From contig JAQBNL010000034.1 of assembly GCA_028288585.1 (NCBI GenBank), forward strand, positions 1 to 38,861: a DNA stretch of 38,861 bases, given 5' to 3'. Source of the DNA: Chitinophagaceae bacterium. GTDB taxonomy: Bacteria; Bacteroidota; Bacteroidia; Chitinophagales; Chitinophagaceae. Below, piece by piece: positions 32,315 through 38,861 of this stretch (position 1 is the first letter of the stretch; each line of letters starts with the position of its first letter). Made by a program: the position numbers and the translations under genes. The notes under the pieces were generated by a model. That model searched no databases, was not told the origin of the DNA, and saw nothing but the letters and a program-made list of their open reading frames with translations.

Positions 32315-33526
32315 CTAAATTGAGTTGACTAGTTCCATTATTTTTTTACCCGCCTGTTTAATTTCTTCATGAGAAATTATAAGTGGAGGAACAATTCGTA
32401 AACATTGTGGTGCGAACAAAAACCAATCAGTAAAAATTGCCGGTGAGTTGTCAGACAACTTATAGTTGTCAGACACATTAAGCAAAGCATTTATTATTTT
32501 TCTATTTTCTTCTGCATTTTCAAATTCTATAGCTATCATTAAACCTTTACTCCGGATTTTTATTTTAGGATGAGAAAGAAGAGCAATAAATAGTTGTTCT
32601 TTCTCTTTTACAGAATCAATTAATTTTTCTTCCAACAAAATTTTCATTGCGGCTAAGCCTGCAGCGCAACAAACCGGATGCCCACCAAATGTGTTGATAT
32701 GCCCAAGCACAGGGCTGTTGGTTAAACAATCCATTAAATTTTTATCTGCAATAAAAGCACCTAATGGCATGCCGCCACCTAATGCTTTACCCAGCAAGAG
32801 AATATCAGGCACTATATCAAATTGCTCAAAAGCCCAGAGTGTACCATTCCTTCCAAAGCCGCATTGAATTTCATCAAGCACCAGGAGCGTTCCTGTTTCG
32901 TCGCATTTTTTTCTCAATGACTTCAGCCAATTATTTTGAGGAACAATTACGCCTGCTTCTGCCTGTATGGTTTCTGCTACAACACAGGCGGTTTGTTCAG
33001 TTATTAATTCCAGGTCTTCGAAAGAATTAAAATTTAAATGAAGTACATCTGGCAGTAAAGGACGAAAAGCATTTCTCCAATACTCATCTCCCATTATACT
33101 TAAGGAACCCTGTGTGCTTCCGTGATAAGAATTTTTAAAAGCAACTATCTGCGTTTTGCCGGTGAAACGTTTTGCCAGTTTCATAGCTCCTTCTGTTGCT
33201 TCTGTACCGGATGCAGTAAAAAAAACCGAGTTAAGAGAAGCAGGAAGATTATCAGTGAGCAGCTTTGCATATTCGGTTTGTGGCGAAAGAACCAATTCAC
33301 CGTTTACCATTACATGCAGGTATTTATCAAGCTGCTCTTTAATCGCTTCAATTACTTTTGGATGACGATGGCCCACGTTGCAAACACTTATTCCACCTAT
33401 AAGGTCTATGTATTCTTTGCCATTTACATCCCACATTTTACAGCCTTCTGCTTTTACAATTTCAAGGCATAGGGGTGAATCTGATGTTTGCCCGATGTGG
33501 TTAAGAAAAAGCTGGCGGTTGGTCAT
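32315..33526 (-). CDS. Class III PLP-dependent aminotransferase
   Basis: A 403-residue fold-type I aminotransferase of the acetylornithine/ornithine/GABA group. Motifs: GGISVCNVGHRHPKVIEAI, TASGTEATEGAMKLAKRFTG (PLP phosphate loop), VLDEIQCGFGRNGTLWAFEQ and LLGKALGGGMPLGAF with the PLP lysine at about 245. GHINTFGGHPVCCAAGLA is the family threonine loop. The substrate cannot be told; annotation as an aspartate aminotransferase family protein is common for Bacteroidota homologues. Near the C terminus an odd stretch, VSDNYKLSDNSPAI, is encoded by a repeated and palindromic DNA segment (32446-32475) just before TDWFLFAPQCLRI. The gene appears monocistronic. Confidence 0.88.
   Translation of the reverse strand: MTNRQLFLNHIGQTSDSPLCLEIVKAEGCKMWDVNGKEYIDLIGGISVCNVGHRHPKVIEAIKEQLDKYLHVMVNGELVLSPQTEYAKLLTDNLPASLNSVFFTASGTEATEGAMKLAKRFTGKTQIVAFKNSYHGSTQGSLSIMGDEYWRNAFRPLLPDVLHLNFNSFEDLELITEQTACVVAETIQAEAGVIVPQNNWLKSLRKKCDETGTLLVLDEIQCGFGRNGTLWAFEQFDIVPDILLLGKALGGGMPLGAFIADKNLMDCLTNSPVLGHINTFGGHPVCCAAGLAAMKILLEEKLIDSVKEKEQLFIALLSHPKIKIRSKGLMIAIEFENAEENRKIINALLNVSDNYKLSDNSPAIFTDWFLFAPQCLRIVPPLIISHEEIKQAGKKIMELVNSI
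32446..32475. repeat. Direct repeat and palindrome inside the aminotransferase gene
   Basis: AGTTGTCAGACA occurs at 32446-32457 and again at 32464-32475, an 18-base period that keeps the frame. The first copy is also part of a perfect palindrome AGTTGTC-A-GACAACT (32446-32460). It encodes SDNYKLSDNS. Similar words (GAGTTGTCAG) occur in the intergenic region at about 34206. Confidence 0.6.
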
Positions 33527-33589
33527 ACTTTCGGTGATTGTTGATAGTAAGAAATTATTGCGAATTTAGCGTTTACATTTTACTGCTGC

Positions 33590-33691
33590 TCATTGGTATG
33601 CCGTACAAGTGAGTGACCCTTCGATAAACTCAGGATAAACTTCACGATGATGCTATGAAAACCAAATGTCCATAACCAAAAAAAATAAAAA
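33590..33691. other. Short intergenic region with a repeat-like segment
   Basis: The divergent gap between the aminotransferase and the gamma-carbonic-anhydrase-like gene includes CCCTTCGATAAACTCAGGAT (33617-33636). This resembles the TTCGACAAGCTCAGG-type repeat common in bacterial intergenic DNA. The promoter of the plus-strand gene must lie here, but no full TAnnTTTG was found. Confidence 0.4.
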
Positions 33692-34207
33692 ATGAGTTTT
33701 ATACTTCCTGTAAAAAATATACTGCCAAAATTTGGAAACAACTGTTTTATTGCTCCCAACGCAACGATTGCGGGGGATGTAATAATGGGTGATGACTGCA
33801 GCGTCTGGTTTAATGCCGTTATACGGGGAGATGTGAACAGCATTAGGCTTGGAAATAAAGTAAATGTGCAGGATGGCGCTATCATTCACTGCACATATGA
33901 AAGAGCGAAGACAATAGTAGGAAATAATGTGAGCATCGGACACAATGCAATTGTACATGGATGCGTTATAGATGATAATGTATTGGTGGGCATGGGAGCA
34001 ATTGTGATGGATAATGCGCATGTGGGGAGTAATTCGATAATTGCAGCTGGCGCCGTAGTGCTTGAAAATACAATTGTTGAACCAGGAAGTATCTATGCAG
34101 GAGTTCCGGCAAAAAAGATAAAAGACATTCCGGAGGAAATGATAAGCGGGGAAATAAACAGGATTGCCAATAACTATGTGATGTACGCAGAGTGGTTTAA
34201 GAAGTGA
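33692..34207 (+). CDS. Gamma-carbonic-anhydrase-like hexapeptide protein
   Basis: A 171-residue left-handed beta-helix protein of the YrdA/PaaY/gamma-CA-like family. Hexapeptide repeats run from about residue 15 to 140 (APNATIAGDVIMGDDCSVWF, VIRGDVNSIRLGNKVNVQDG). The three metal-binding histidines of the family are visible in AIIHCTY (about 67) and SIGHNAIVHGC (about 84 and 89). A C-terminal helix (EEMISGEINRIANNYVMYAE) follows. Proteins of this type form trimers and bind zinc or another metal; carbonic anhydrase activity is shown only for some. The length is normal. No neighbouring gene points to a pathway. Confidence 0.9.
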   Translation: MSFILPVKNILPKFGNNCFIAPNATIAGDVIMGDDCSVWFNAVIRGDVNSIRLGNKVNVQDGAIIHCTYERAKTIVGNNVSIGHNAIVHGCVIDDNVLVGMGAIVMDNAHVGSNSIIAAGAVVLENTIVEPGSIYAGVPAKKIKDIPEEMISGEINRIANNYVMYAEWFKK

Positions 34208-34286
34208 GTTGTCAGCCGTGACCAGGAGTAAAAGAGTTAACAATTTATTGAGGCAACGAAATTTTGATTACAGTTATCTTTAAAAT

Positions 34287-34487
34287 ATGAAACAGGTTTT
34301 TTTAGTTGCAATGTGTGCTTTTGTTCTTTCAGGCTGTTCAATTTTTAGAAAGAATGTGAAATATGGTTGCCCGACTGATGGCAGAAATGTAGGAGCTGAG
34401 AAGCTTTTATCAGGTGACCCCAAATCAGTAAAGGCAGCTAGGAAAGCAAAGTATAAAGGAGGAAGTGCAGTGAAGTCAGTTTATTAA
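34287..34487 (+). CDS. Small lipoprotein of unknown function
   Basis: A 66-residue protein with signal peptide MKQVFLVAMCAFVLSGC (lipobox LSGC, Cys17) followed by SIFRKNVKYGCPTDGRNVGA and a Lys/Ala/Gly-rich basic tail. The mature peptide is only about 50 residues with one further cysteine in GCPTDGRN. I do not recognise a family. TATCTTTA, one base off the -7 element, lies shortly before the ATG. The next gene starts 43 bases downstream on the same strand. Confidence 0.7.
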   Translation: MKQVFLVAMCAFVLSGCSIFRKNVKYGCPTDGRNVGAEKLLSGDPKSVKAARKAKYKGGSAVKSVY

Positions 34488-34530
34488 TTGTTTAGTAAGT
34501 CCAATAAATTAAAACCCAAAACCAATAACC

Positions 34531-34833
34531 ATGTGTTATCACCTAAAAACCAATTATGGCGGCACTGAAGCTGTAATTGATGACAACTGCGGCATTTCAA
34601 AGTTTTATTTGATTGCCAATACCCTCACGGATGAATTACAGATACGTTTTTTAAACCAGGTAGATGATGCCGATACTTTAGACTGGGATTTCCAGTATAA
34701 AAATCATTATCTCACTTTGCATTACAATATTTTCAACGGCGTTTCTATTCTTCCGCAAAGCCATAAGGGAAAGAAAAAAGAAAATAATGCAGTGCTTGAA
34801 ATCGCCAATTTTTTAGAAAGCCGGGCTTATTAA
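34531..34833 (+). CDS. Conserved-looking small cytoplasmic protein
   Basis: A 100-residue soluble protein with no signal peptide or membrane segment: MCYHLKTNYGGTEAVIDDNC, then ISKFYLIANTLTDELQIRFL, YKNHYLTLHYNIFNGVSILP and a charged tail KGKKKENNAVLEI. Composition and codon use look like a real gene, and an A-rich leader precedes it. I do not recognise the family. The gene is convergent with rsgA, with an inverted repeat between them. Confidence 0.6.
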   Translation: MCYHLKTNYGGTEAVIDDNCGISKFYLIANTLTDELQIRFLNQVDDADTLDWDFQYKNHYLTLHYNIFNGVSILPQSHKGKKKENNAVLEIANFLESRAY

Positions 34834-34882
34834 CGTGAGACGATAAACGATAAACGTGAGACTCACTTTTTCACGTCTCACG
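34834..34882. repeat. Inverted/direct repeat between convergent genes
   Basis: CGTGAGACG (34834-34842) is followed by a second CGTGAGAC (34855-34862) and the inverse CGTCTCACG (34874-34882). ACGATAA is also repeated in tandem between the first two. Either direct copy can pair with the inverse copy, giving two alternative hairpins. No U-tract follows; it may still act as an end-of-message structure. Confidence 0.6.
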
Positions 34883-34913
34883 AAAATTAATCAAATTATT
34901 ATAGACATTTCTT

Positions 34914-35840
34914 CTACCACGCTTTTTCCTGGATAGTTTCCAGAATAGTTAAGTAACTCACGTAACGGTCCGTTGCTATACCTCCTGAATTAACCGCCTC
35001 CTTTACTGCACAGCCGGGTTCATTTATGTGCATGCAATTATTAAACTGGCAATCATTTATTAAAGCCCTCATTTCAGGGAAGTAATGAGAAAGCTCCTGT
35101 TTGGAAATATCCATTAATGCAAACTCACGAAGCCCGGGTGTATCAATTACTTTACCGCCAAAAGGCAAATCAAACATTTCAGCAAAGGTGGTTGTATGCA
35201 TGCCTTTGCCGCTCCAGCTGCTAACATCCAGTGTCTTTAATTTCAGTTCGGGAAAAACAATATTTATAAAAGATGATTTACCCACGCCTGAATGCCCTGA
35301 CAATAGCGTCACTTTATCTTTCAAAAGCTCTTTCACTTCTTCAACACCGGTATTTTTTTCAATACTCATGGCCATCACTTTATATCCAATAGTTTCATAG
35401 ATGCTTTTTAATTCATCAAACTTTTCTTCTTCTTTTTCCCTATGCAGATCAGCTTTATTAAAAACGATGATTGCAGGAATATGGTAGGCTTCGCAGGTAA
35501 CTAAAAATCTATCTATAAATCCCTGCGAGGTTTTTGGGTCTCTTAATGTAGCAAACAAAAGTGACTGATCCAGGTTGGATGCAATGATATGATGCTGGTG
35601 TTTGTTATGCGGCGACTGGCGGGTAATATAATTTTTCCTGTCAATTATTTTATTAATCACAACAGATCCTTCGCCTTCATTCTCCATTTCAATTTCTACA
35701 TGATCCCCCACAGCAATAGGATTGGTAGAGGTTATATCGTCAATTTTAAACTTGCCTTTTATACGGGCATTGAATGTTTCTCCATTCTCACTTTTAACAA
35801 CATACCAGCTGCCTGTGGATTTATAAACTATGGCCTTCAT
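34914..35840 (-). CDS. rsgA: Ribosome small-subunit GTPase RsgA
   Basis: A 308-residue circularly permuted GTPase that helps late 30S subunit maturation. An N-terminal OB-fold (about 1-80, DHVEIEMENEGEGSVVINKI) is followed by G4 before G1: VFNKADLHREK, then LLSGHSGVGKSSFIN (P-loop) and VIDTPGLREFAL. The C-terminal zinc site is CQFNNCMHINEPGC (Cys-Cys-His-Cys). Length and order are typical of RsgA/YjeQ. It starts 148 bases downstream of the batA stop on the same strand; the gap holds tandem and inverted repeats, so it probably has its own promoter. Confidence 0.95.
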   Translation of the reverse strand: MKAIVYKSTGSWYVVKSENGETFNARIKGKFKIDDITSTNPIAVGDHVEIEMENEGEGSVVINKIIDRKNYITRQSPHNKHQHHIIASNLDQSLLFATLRDPKTSQGFIDRFLVTCEAYHIPAIIVFNKADLHREKEEEKFDELKSIYETIGYKVMAMSIEKNTGVEEVKELLKDKVTLLSGHSGVGKSSFINIVFPELKLKTLDVSSWSGKGMHTTTFAEMFDLPFGGKVIDTPGLREFALMDISKQELSHYFPEMRALINDCQFNNCMHINEPGCAVKEAVNSGGIATDRYVSYLTILETIQEKAW

Positions 35841-35864
35841 GAATGCAAGATATTTGAAATGTGT

Positions 35865-35916
35865 GAAGTACGAGGTAAGATGTACGAAGTACGAGGTAAG
35901 ATGTACGAAGTAAGAA
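35865..35916. repeat. 21-bp tandem repeat upstream of rsgA
   Basis: The unit GAAGTACGAGGTAAGATGTA plus a final C occurs at 35865-35885 and again, identically, at 35886-35906, followed by a partial third copy (GAAGTAAGAA). It lies 25 bases before the rsgA start and gives the plus strand a false coding look. Confidence 0.8.
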
Positions 35917-35958
35917 ATTATACATCAGATATTAGAGACAACCTTGTGGGTCAGCAAG

Positions 35959-35977
35959 TCTCCCCTATCGTGGGAGA
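35959..35977. repeat. Hairpin in the batA-rsgA gap
   Basis: TCTCCC (35959-35964) pairs with GGGAGA (35972-35977) around a seven-base loop, and is followed by TTTAGAGGGCC. The segment resembles a CTCCCC/GGGGAG-type repeat often seen between genes of Bacteroidota. There is no U-tract, so a terminator role is unsure. Confidence 0.5.
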
Positions 35978-35988
35978 TTTAGAGGGCC

Positions 35989-36993
35989 TTAAGGGAATTT
36001 TTTAAACACTGTAAATCTCAACAGCACTTCAAGGAAAAGAAATAACAATGCAGCAAAAACGAATGGATAAAATTTTTCGGCAAACCGGCGAAAGGTAGTT
36101 ATCTGTACTTTTGATTTTTCAAGCTTATCAATCTCATTGTAAATATTTTTAAGACTTGCATTATCCTTTGCCCTGAAATATCTTCCTCCTGTTTCTGCTG
36201 CAATATTTGTTAGCAGCTTTTCGTCAATGGCCACTTTTTCGTTTTGCATAACAATACCCATTGGTGTATTAACCGGGGTTGGGGCATAACCATCTGTTCC
36301 CACGCCGATGGTATATACTTTTACATTAAATCTCTTTGCAATTTCCCTGGCAGTAGCCGGATCAATTAAGCCGCCATTATTTATACCATCAGTTAATAAG
36401 ATAACCACTTTACTTTTTGCGGTGCTTGTTCTTAACCGGTCAACACTGGTGGCCAAGCCAGAACCAATGGCAGTGCCATCTTCCAGCAATCCATTTCTTA
36501 TCTGCTCAATTTGCGATTTCAGAACAGCGTGATCTGTAGTTAACGGGCATTGTGTAAAACTTTCTCCCGAAAATATGACAATGCCAATGCGGTCGGCTAC
36601 CCGCTGATCAACAAAATCCTCTGCAACTTTTTTTGCGGCCTCCATCCTGTTGGGTGTAAAATCCTGGGCAGTCATACTTCCACTTACATCAATGCATAAA
36701 ATAATATCCACACCCTCGCCCTCTGTAAGCTGCTCATCATTTCTTGTCTGCGGCCGGGCAAGGGCAAAAATTATACAGGTTAATGCCAATAAACGAAGAA
36801 CAAAAGGGGTGTGATGAAAAATATTTTTCCATGAAGAAATATTTTGCAGCCCCCGAACAGATGAAACATTGATGGCTGCCTGCTGGCTGCGGCCTTTAAT
36901 TATTTTCCATGCAACCAATGCAGGAATTAATATCAGCAGGTAAAAAAATTGTGGCTGCCCAAAAGCTATATTTTGAAAATAATCAAATATCAA
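35989..36993 (-). CDS. batA: BatA-like VWA-domain membrane protein
   Basis: A 334-residue membrane protein with two N-terminal membrane segments (about 14-30, FFYLLILIPALVAWKII; and about 62-80, FVLRLLALTCIIFALARPQ). A von Willebrand A domain follows at about 95-290, with the metal-ion adhesion site DVSGSMTAQDF and a later LLTDGINNGG. A C-terminal membrane segment is FYPFVFAALLFLFLEVLLRF. This layout is that of BatA, part of the Bacteroides aerotolerance-type cluster, whose molecular job is still unclear. It overlaps the preceding gene by 4 bases (36990-36993), so translation is coupled. Confidence 0.9.
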   Translation of the reverse strand: MIFDYFQNIAFGQPQFFYLLILIPALVAWKIIKGRSQQAAINVSSVRGLQNISSWKNIFHHTPFVLRLLALTCIIFALARPQTRNDEQLTEGEGVDIILCIDVSGSMTAQDFTPNRMEAAKKVAEDFVDQRVADRIGIVIFSGESFTQCPLTTDHAVLKSQIEQIRNGLLEDGTAIGSGLATSVDRLRTSTAKSKVVILLTDGINNGGLIDPATAREIAKRFNVKVYTIGVGTDGYAPTPVNTPMGIVMQNEKVAIDEKLLTNIAAETGGRYFRAKDNASLKNIYNEIDKLEKSKVQITTFRRFAEKFYPFVFAALLFLFLEVLLRFTVFKKFP

Positions 36994-37946
36994 TTTGCAT
37001 TAGGATTTTCATCTGTAAAAATTAATTTATCAAACTGCTCTATTACTTTTTTGGTGTTGAGTAAAGAGGATTCACTTTCTTCTTTATGAGGATAAAATTT
37101 AGCAAACTTAACAGCATCACTCATTCTTAGAACGCCTGCAATTGTAGAGGTATCTGCCTTTGACAGAAGCGTGTCATTCAATAATAATAAAACATCAGAA
37201 GAAGTAAGGTTGAGCACATTTCTTTGCATCTTTCTTGAAATGTATCTTTTAAAGATTTCTATAAGCCTAACATGGAACTGCTTTATCTCTCCCTTGTATA
37301 ATAATTGTTCTTTCTGCAATTGCTCTAATGCCTGCATGGCCTCATCAACCGGTGACAGTTTTGAATTAAAAAGAGGTACATTTTTCTTTCGCTTTTTAAG
37401 ATACTTTATCAGGTAAATAATAACAACAATCAATAAGATAAGAAGCGCTGCACCTCCTGCCCATATCCACCATGGAATTTCCTCCTTTACTTCAATAATG
37501 GTTTTAATATCATGAAAAGTTTTGCTGCTGTCCAGTGGAGAAAAAGAAACGTTTATGGGAATTGAATCTGTAAATAAATTTATCGTGCTATCACCCCCTA
37601 AAGGATCAAGACTTACCTGTAAAGAAGGAATAGTGTTGATGCCCGAATCAAAACTGGTAAGTGTAAGCGTTTGTTTACAGGTAAGCATCCCGTTTTTTTC
37701 AGCAGTATCTATCGTACCACGAATCACAATTTCAAAATGAGCAAAACTATCGGGAACATCTAACCATGTAAGGTGATATGCGTTGGAAGGAAAAGTGGCT
37801 TCCACATTATATTTAAGCTGCTCACCTATTAAAATTTGTCTTTTATCAACAGTCGTTTTTAAAGAAGGTGCCTGTGCAGAACCAAACTGTGTACATAATC
37901 CAAAAACAATAAAAAATAAAACTCTTTTCATCTCTGCTTTTTCCAA
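36990..37946 (-). CDS. Bat-cluster membrane protein (DUF4381-like)
   Basis: A 318-residue protein with a signal peptide (MKRVLFFIVFGLCTQFGSAQ), a beta-rich extracytoplasmic domain of about 135 residues (SLKTTVDKRQILIGEQLKYN), one membrane segment (about 160-182, IPWWIWAGGAALLILLIVVI) and a cytoplasmic basic/helical part (FNSKLSPVDEAMQALEQLQK). The position between the DUF58 and batA genes and the topology match the DUF4381/BatD-like component of these clusters. Two possible starts exist: ATG 37946 and, five codons later, ATG 37931, which gives a cleaner signal peptide. It overlaps batA by 4 bases. Confidence 0.8.
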   Translation of the reverse strand: MEKAEMKRVLFFIVFGLCTQFGSAQAPSLKTTVDKRQILIGEQLKYNVEATFPSNAYHLTWLDVPDSFAHFEIVIRGTIDTAEKNGMLTCKQTLTLTSFDSGINTIPSLQVSLDPLGGDSTINLFTDSIPINVSFSPLDSSKTFHDIKTIIEVKEEIPWWIWAGGAALLILLIVVIIYLIKYLKKRKKNVPLFNSKLSPVDEAMQALEQLQKEQLLYKGEIKQFHVRLIEIFKRYISRKMQRNVLNLTSSDVLLLLNDTLLSKADTSTIAGVLRMSDAVKFAKFYPHKEESESSLLNTKKVIEQFDKLIFTDENPNAN

Positions 37947-37960
37947 TTATCAATTTGCCA

Positions 37961-38830
37961 CTACATCCTCTTAATAAAAAATTGCTGTAAAATTTTTACA
38001 TAATCCTCATCTGTGCGTATATGCAACAGTTCGGCGCTTGCCTTTCTGAAGATGGTTTTACAAAGAGCGCTTTGTTCTAAAAAATGTTGCTGGTAATTAT
38101 ATTGTACCATCTTATCGCTGCTATCAAGCCATTTGGATTTTCCGGTTTCCAAATCCTGCACCTGTACCAATCCAATATCCGGCAATTGCATATCCATTTT
38201 ATCGTACACTTTTAAACCTATCACATCATGCCTGCTGCCAATAACTCTTAAACTGTCATCATATTTCTCATCCAGGAAATCACTCATTATAAAAGCAATA
38301 CTTTTTTGCTTTGATGAACGGGTGAAATATTTTATTGCTTCATTCAAATTTGTTCCTTTGCCTTTAGGTTGTGCGGTGAGCAATTCTCTTACAATATACA
38401 ATGCATGCTGTTTCCCTTTTTTAGGCGGAATATATTGCTCTACCTTATCACTAAAAAATATCACCCCAACTTTATCATTATTGTTAATAGCGCTGAAAGT
38501 AAGTACAGCGCCTATCTCCGTAAGCATATCTTTCTTCCGCTGGTGCGTTGTTCCAAATAAAGAGCTGGCGCTTACATCAACCAATAAAATAACAGTGAGT
38601 TCTCTCTCCTCTTCAAAAACTTTTGTAAACGGGTGAGAATACCTTGCGCTTACATTCCAGTCAATAAAACGTACATCATCGCCATGTGCATACTCTCTCA
38701 CTTCCCTGAAACTCATACCACGACCTTTAAAAGAAGAATGATACTCACCTGTAAACATGTGTGTGGTGAGCTTCCTGCTGATTATCTCAAGCTCTTTTAC
38801 TTTTTTTTGTATGTCGGCAATGCTAAGCAT
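37961..38830 (-). CDS. DUF58 domain protein of the Bat cluster
   Basis: A 289-residue cytoplasmic protein with the DUF58 signature GEYHSSFKGRGMSFREVREY and DDVRFIDWNVSARYSHPFTK, followed by a VWA-like fold with a MIDAS-type motif VILLVDVSASSLFGTT and FIMSDFLDE. DUF58 proteins are encoded next to MoxR AAA+ ATPases and VWA proteins. Here the DUF4381-like and batA genes follow (14-base gap, then a 4-base overlap), all on the minus strand. The expected moxR gene would lie upstream, beyond the window end. The exact function is unknown; a MoxR-VWA chaperone-type complex is the usual proposal. Confidence 0.9.
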   Translation of the reverse strand: MLSIADIQKKVKELEIISRKLTTHMFTGEYHSSFKGRGMSFREVREYAHGDDVRFIDWNVSARYSHPFTKVFEEERELTVILLVDVSASSLFGTTHQRKKDMLTEIGAVLTFSAINNNDKVGVIFFSDKVEQYIPPKKGKQHALYIVRELLTAQPKGKGTNLNEAIKYFTRSSKQKSIAFIMSDFLDEKYDDSLRVIGSRHDVIGLKVYDKMDMQLPDIGLVQVQDLETGKSKWLDSSDKMVQYNYQQHFLEQSALCKTIFRKASAELLHIRTDEDYVKILQQFFIKRM

Positions 38831-38861
38831 TTGTTTTTTGTCTGAACTATGATTTTTAGGA

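Noticed and set aside
33653-34243. Minus-strand open frame of 196 codons opposite the gamma-carbonic-anhydrase-like gene.
   Set aside because: The plus-strand protein has clear hexapeptide repeats and metal histidines; the antisense frame is Cys/His/Tyr-rich shadow sequence.
34531-34833. The N terminus MCYH resembles the catalytic Cys2 start of SRAP/HMCES proteins.
   Set aside because: The protein is only 100 residues long and lacks the other SRAP motifs, so the match is likely chance.
35865-35916. Tandem repeat as a CRISPR array.
   Set aside because: The copies are adjacent with no spacers and no cas genes are nearby.
35589-36005. Plus-strand open frame of 138 codons with repeated MYEVRGK words.
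   Set aside because: It is antisense to rsgA and runs into the 21-bp tandem repeat, which creates the repeated peptide.
1-38861. tRNA, rRNA, insertion sequences, prophage or integrase attachment sites.
   Set aside because: No transposase, integrase or phage structural genes were found, and no tRNA-like or rRNA-like sequence was noticed; the tail-fibre-like protein at 183-1574 is a common secreted type in this phylum and not evidence of a prophage.

Overview
The window looks like chromosomal DNA from an AT-rich member of the Bacteroidota, most likely Chitinophagaceae or a close relative; the rank below phylum is inference. The phylum rests on several signals: gliding genes gldF and gldG, a fused MurF-alanine racemase, a Bat-type VWA/DUF58 cluster, many lipoproteins with an SCxKE-type lipobox, LytS/LytTR signalling, and TAnnTTTG promoter elements of the Bacteroidota type upstream of several genes. 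No rRNA, tRNA, insertion sequence, prophage or CRISPR array was seen.

Layout. 1-3.2 kb: secreted or surface proteins (minus strand), one cut by the window edge. 3.2-10 kb: envelope housekeeping (lspA, terC then murF-alr, gldF then gldG). 10-10.5 kb: a non-coding stretch with an orphan terminator, then a small secreted proline-rich gene with a perfect -1 slippery heptamer at its frame change. 10.5-12.6 kb: iron-sulfur cluster genes iscS, iscU and iscA. 12.8-15.7 kb: methylmalonyl-CoA epimerase, a DGPF/YCII protein with an ECF42-type sigma factor separated by a terminator hairpin, and a DUF433/DUF5615 toxin-antitoxin pair. 15.7-19.8 kb: an MBL-fold hydrolase and a large TolB-like propeller/outer-membrane protein.

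20-31 kb is the most accessory part. It holds an array of PKD/kelch lipoproteins and small paired lipoproteins with clear duplication and decay. Next come a lipoprotein of the PAP2/vanadium haloperoxidase superfamily and, divergently, a LytS-type kinase, a second kinase paralogue that has lost its catalytic residues, a LytTR regulator and an outer-membrane protein. A 71-residue membrane protein at 31 kb has a truncated second copy inside the lipoprotein array. A winged-helix regulator with a membrane-protein partner follows, and two near-identical inverted repeats look like its operators.

32-38.9 kb returns to ordinary genes: a class III aminotransferase with an odd in-frame repeat, a gamma-carbonic-anhydrase-like protein, two small proteins, rsgA, and the batA/DUF4381-like/DUF58 cluster. 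Many intergenic gaps carry short, degenerate inverted or tandem repeats. The best candidates for something undescribed are the kinase/pseudokinase/LytTR module next to the kelch-lipoprotein array, the candidate frameshift gene, and the small regulon suggested by the paired operators.
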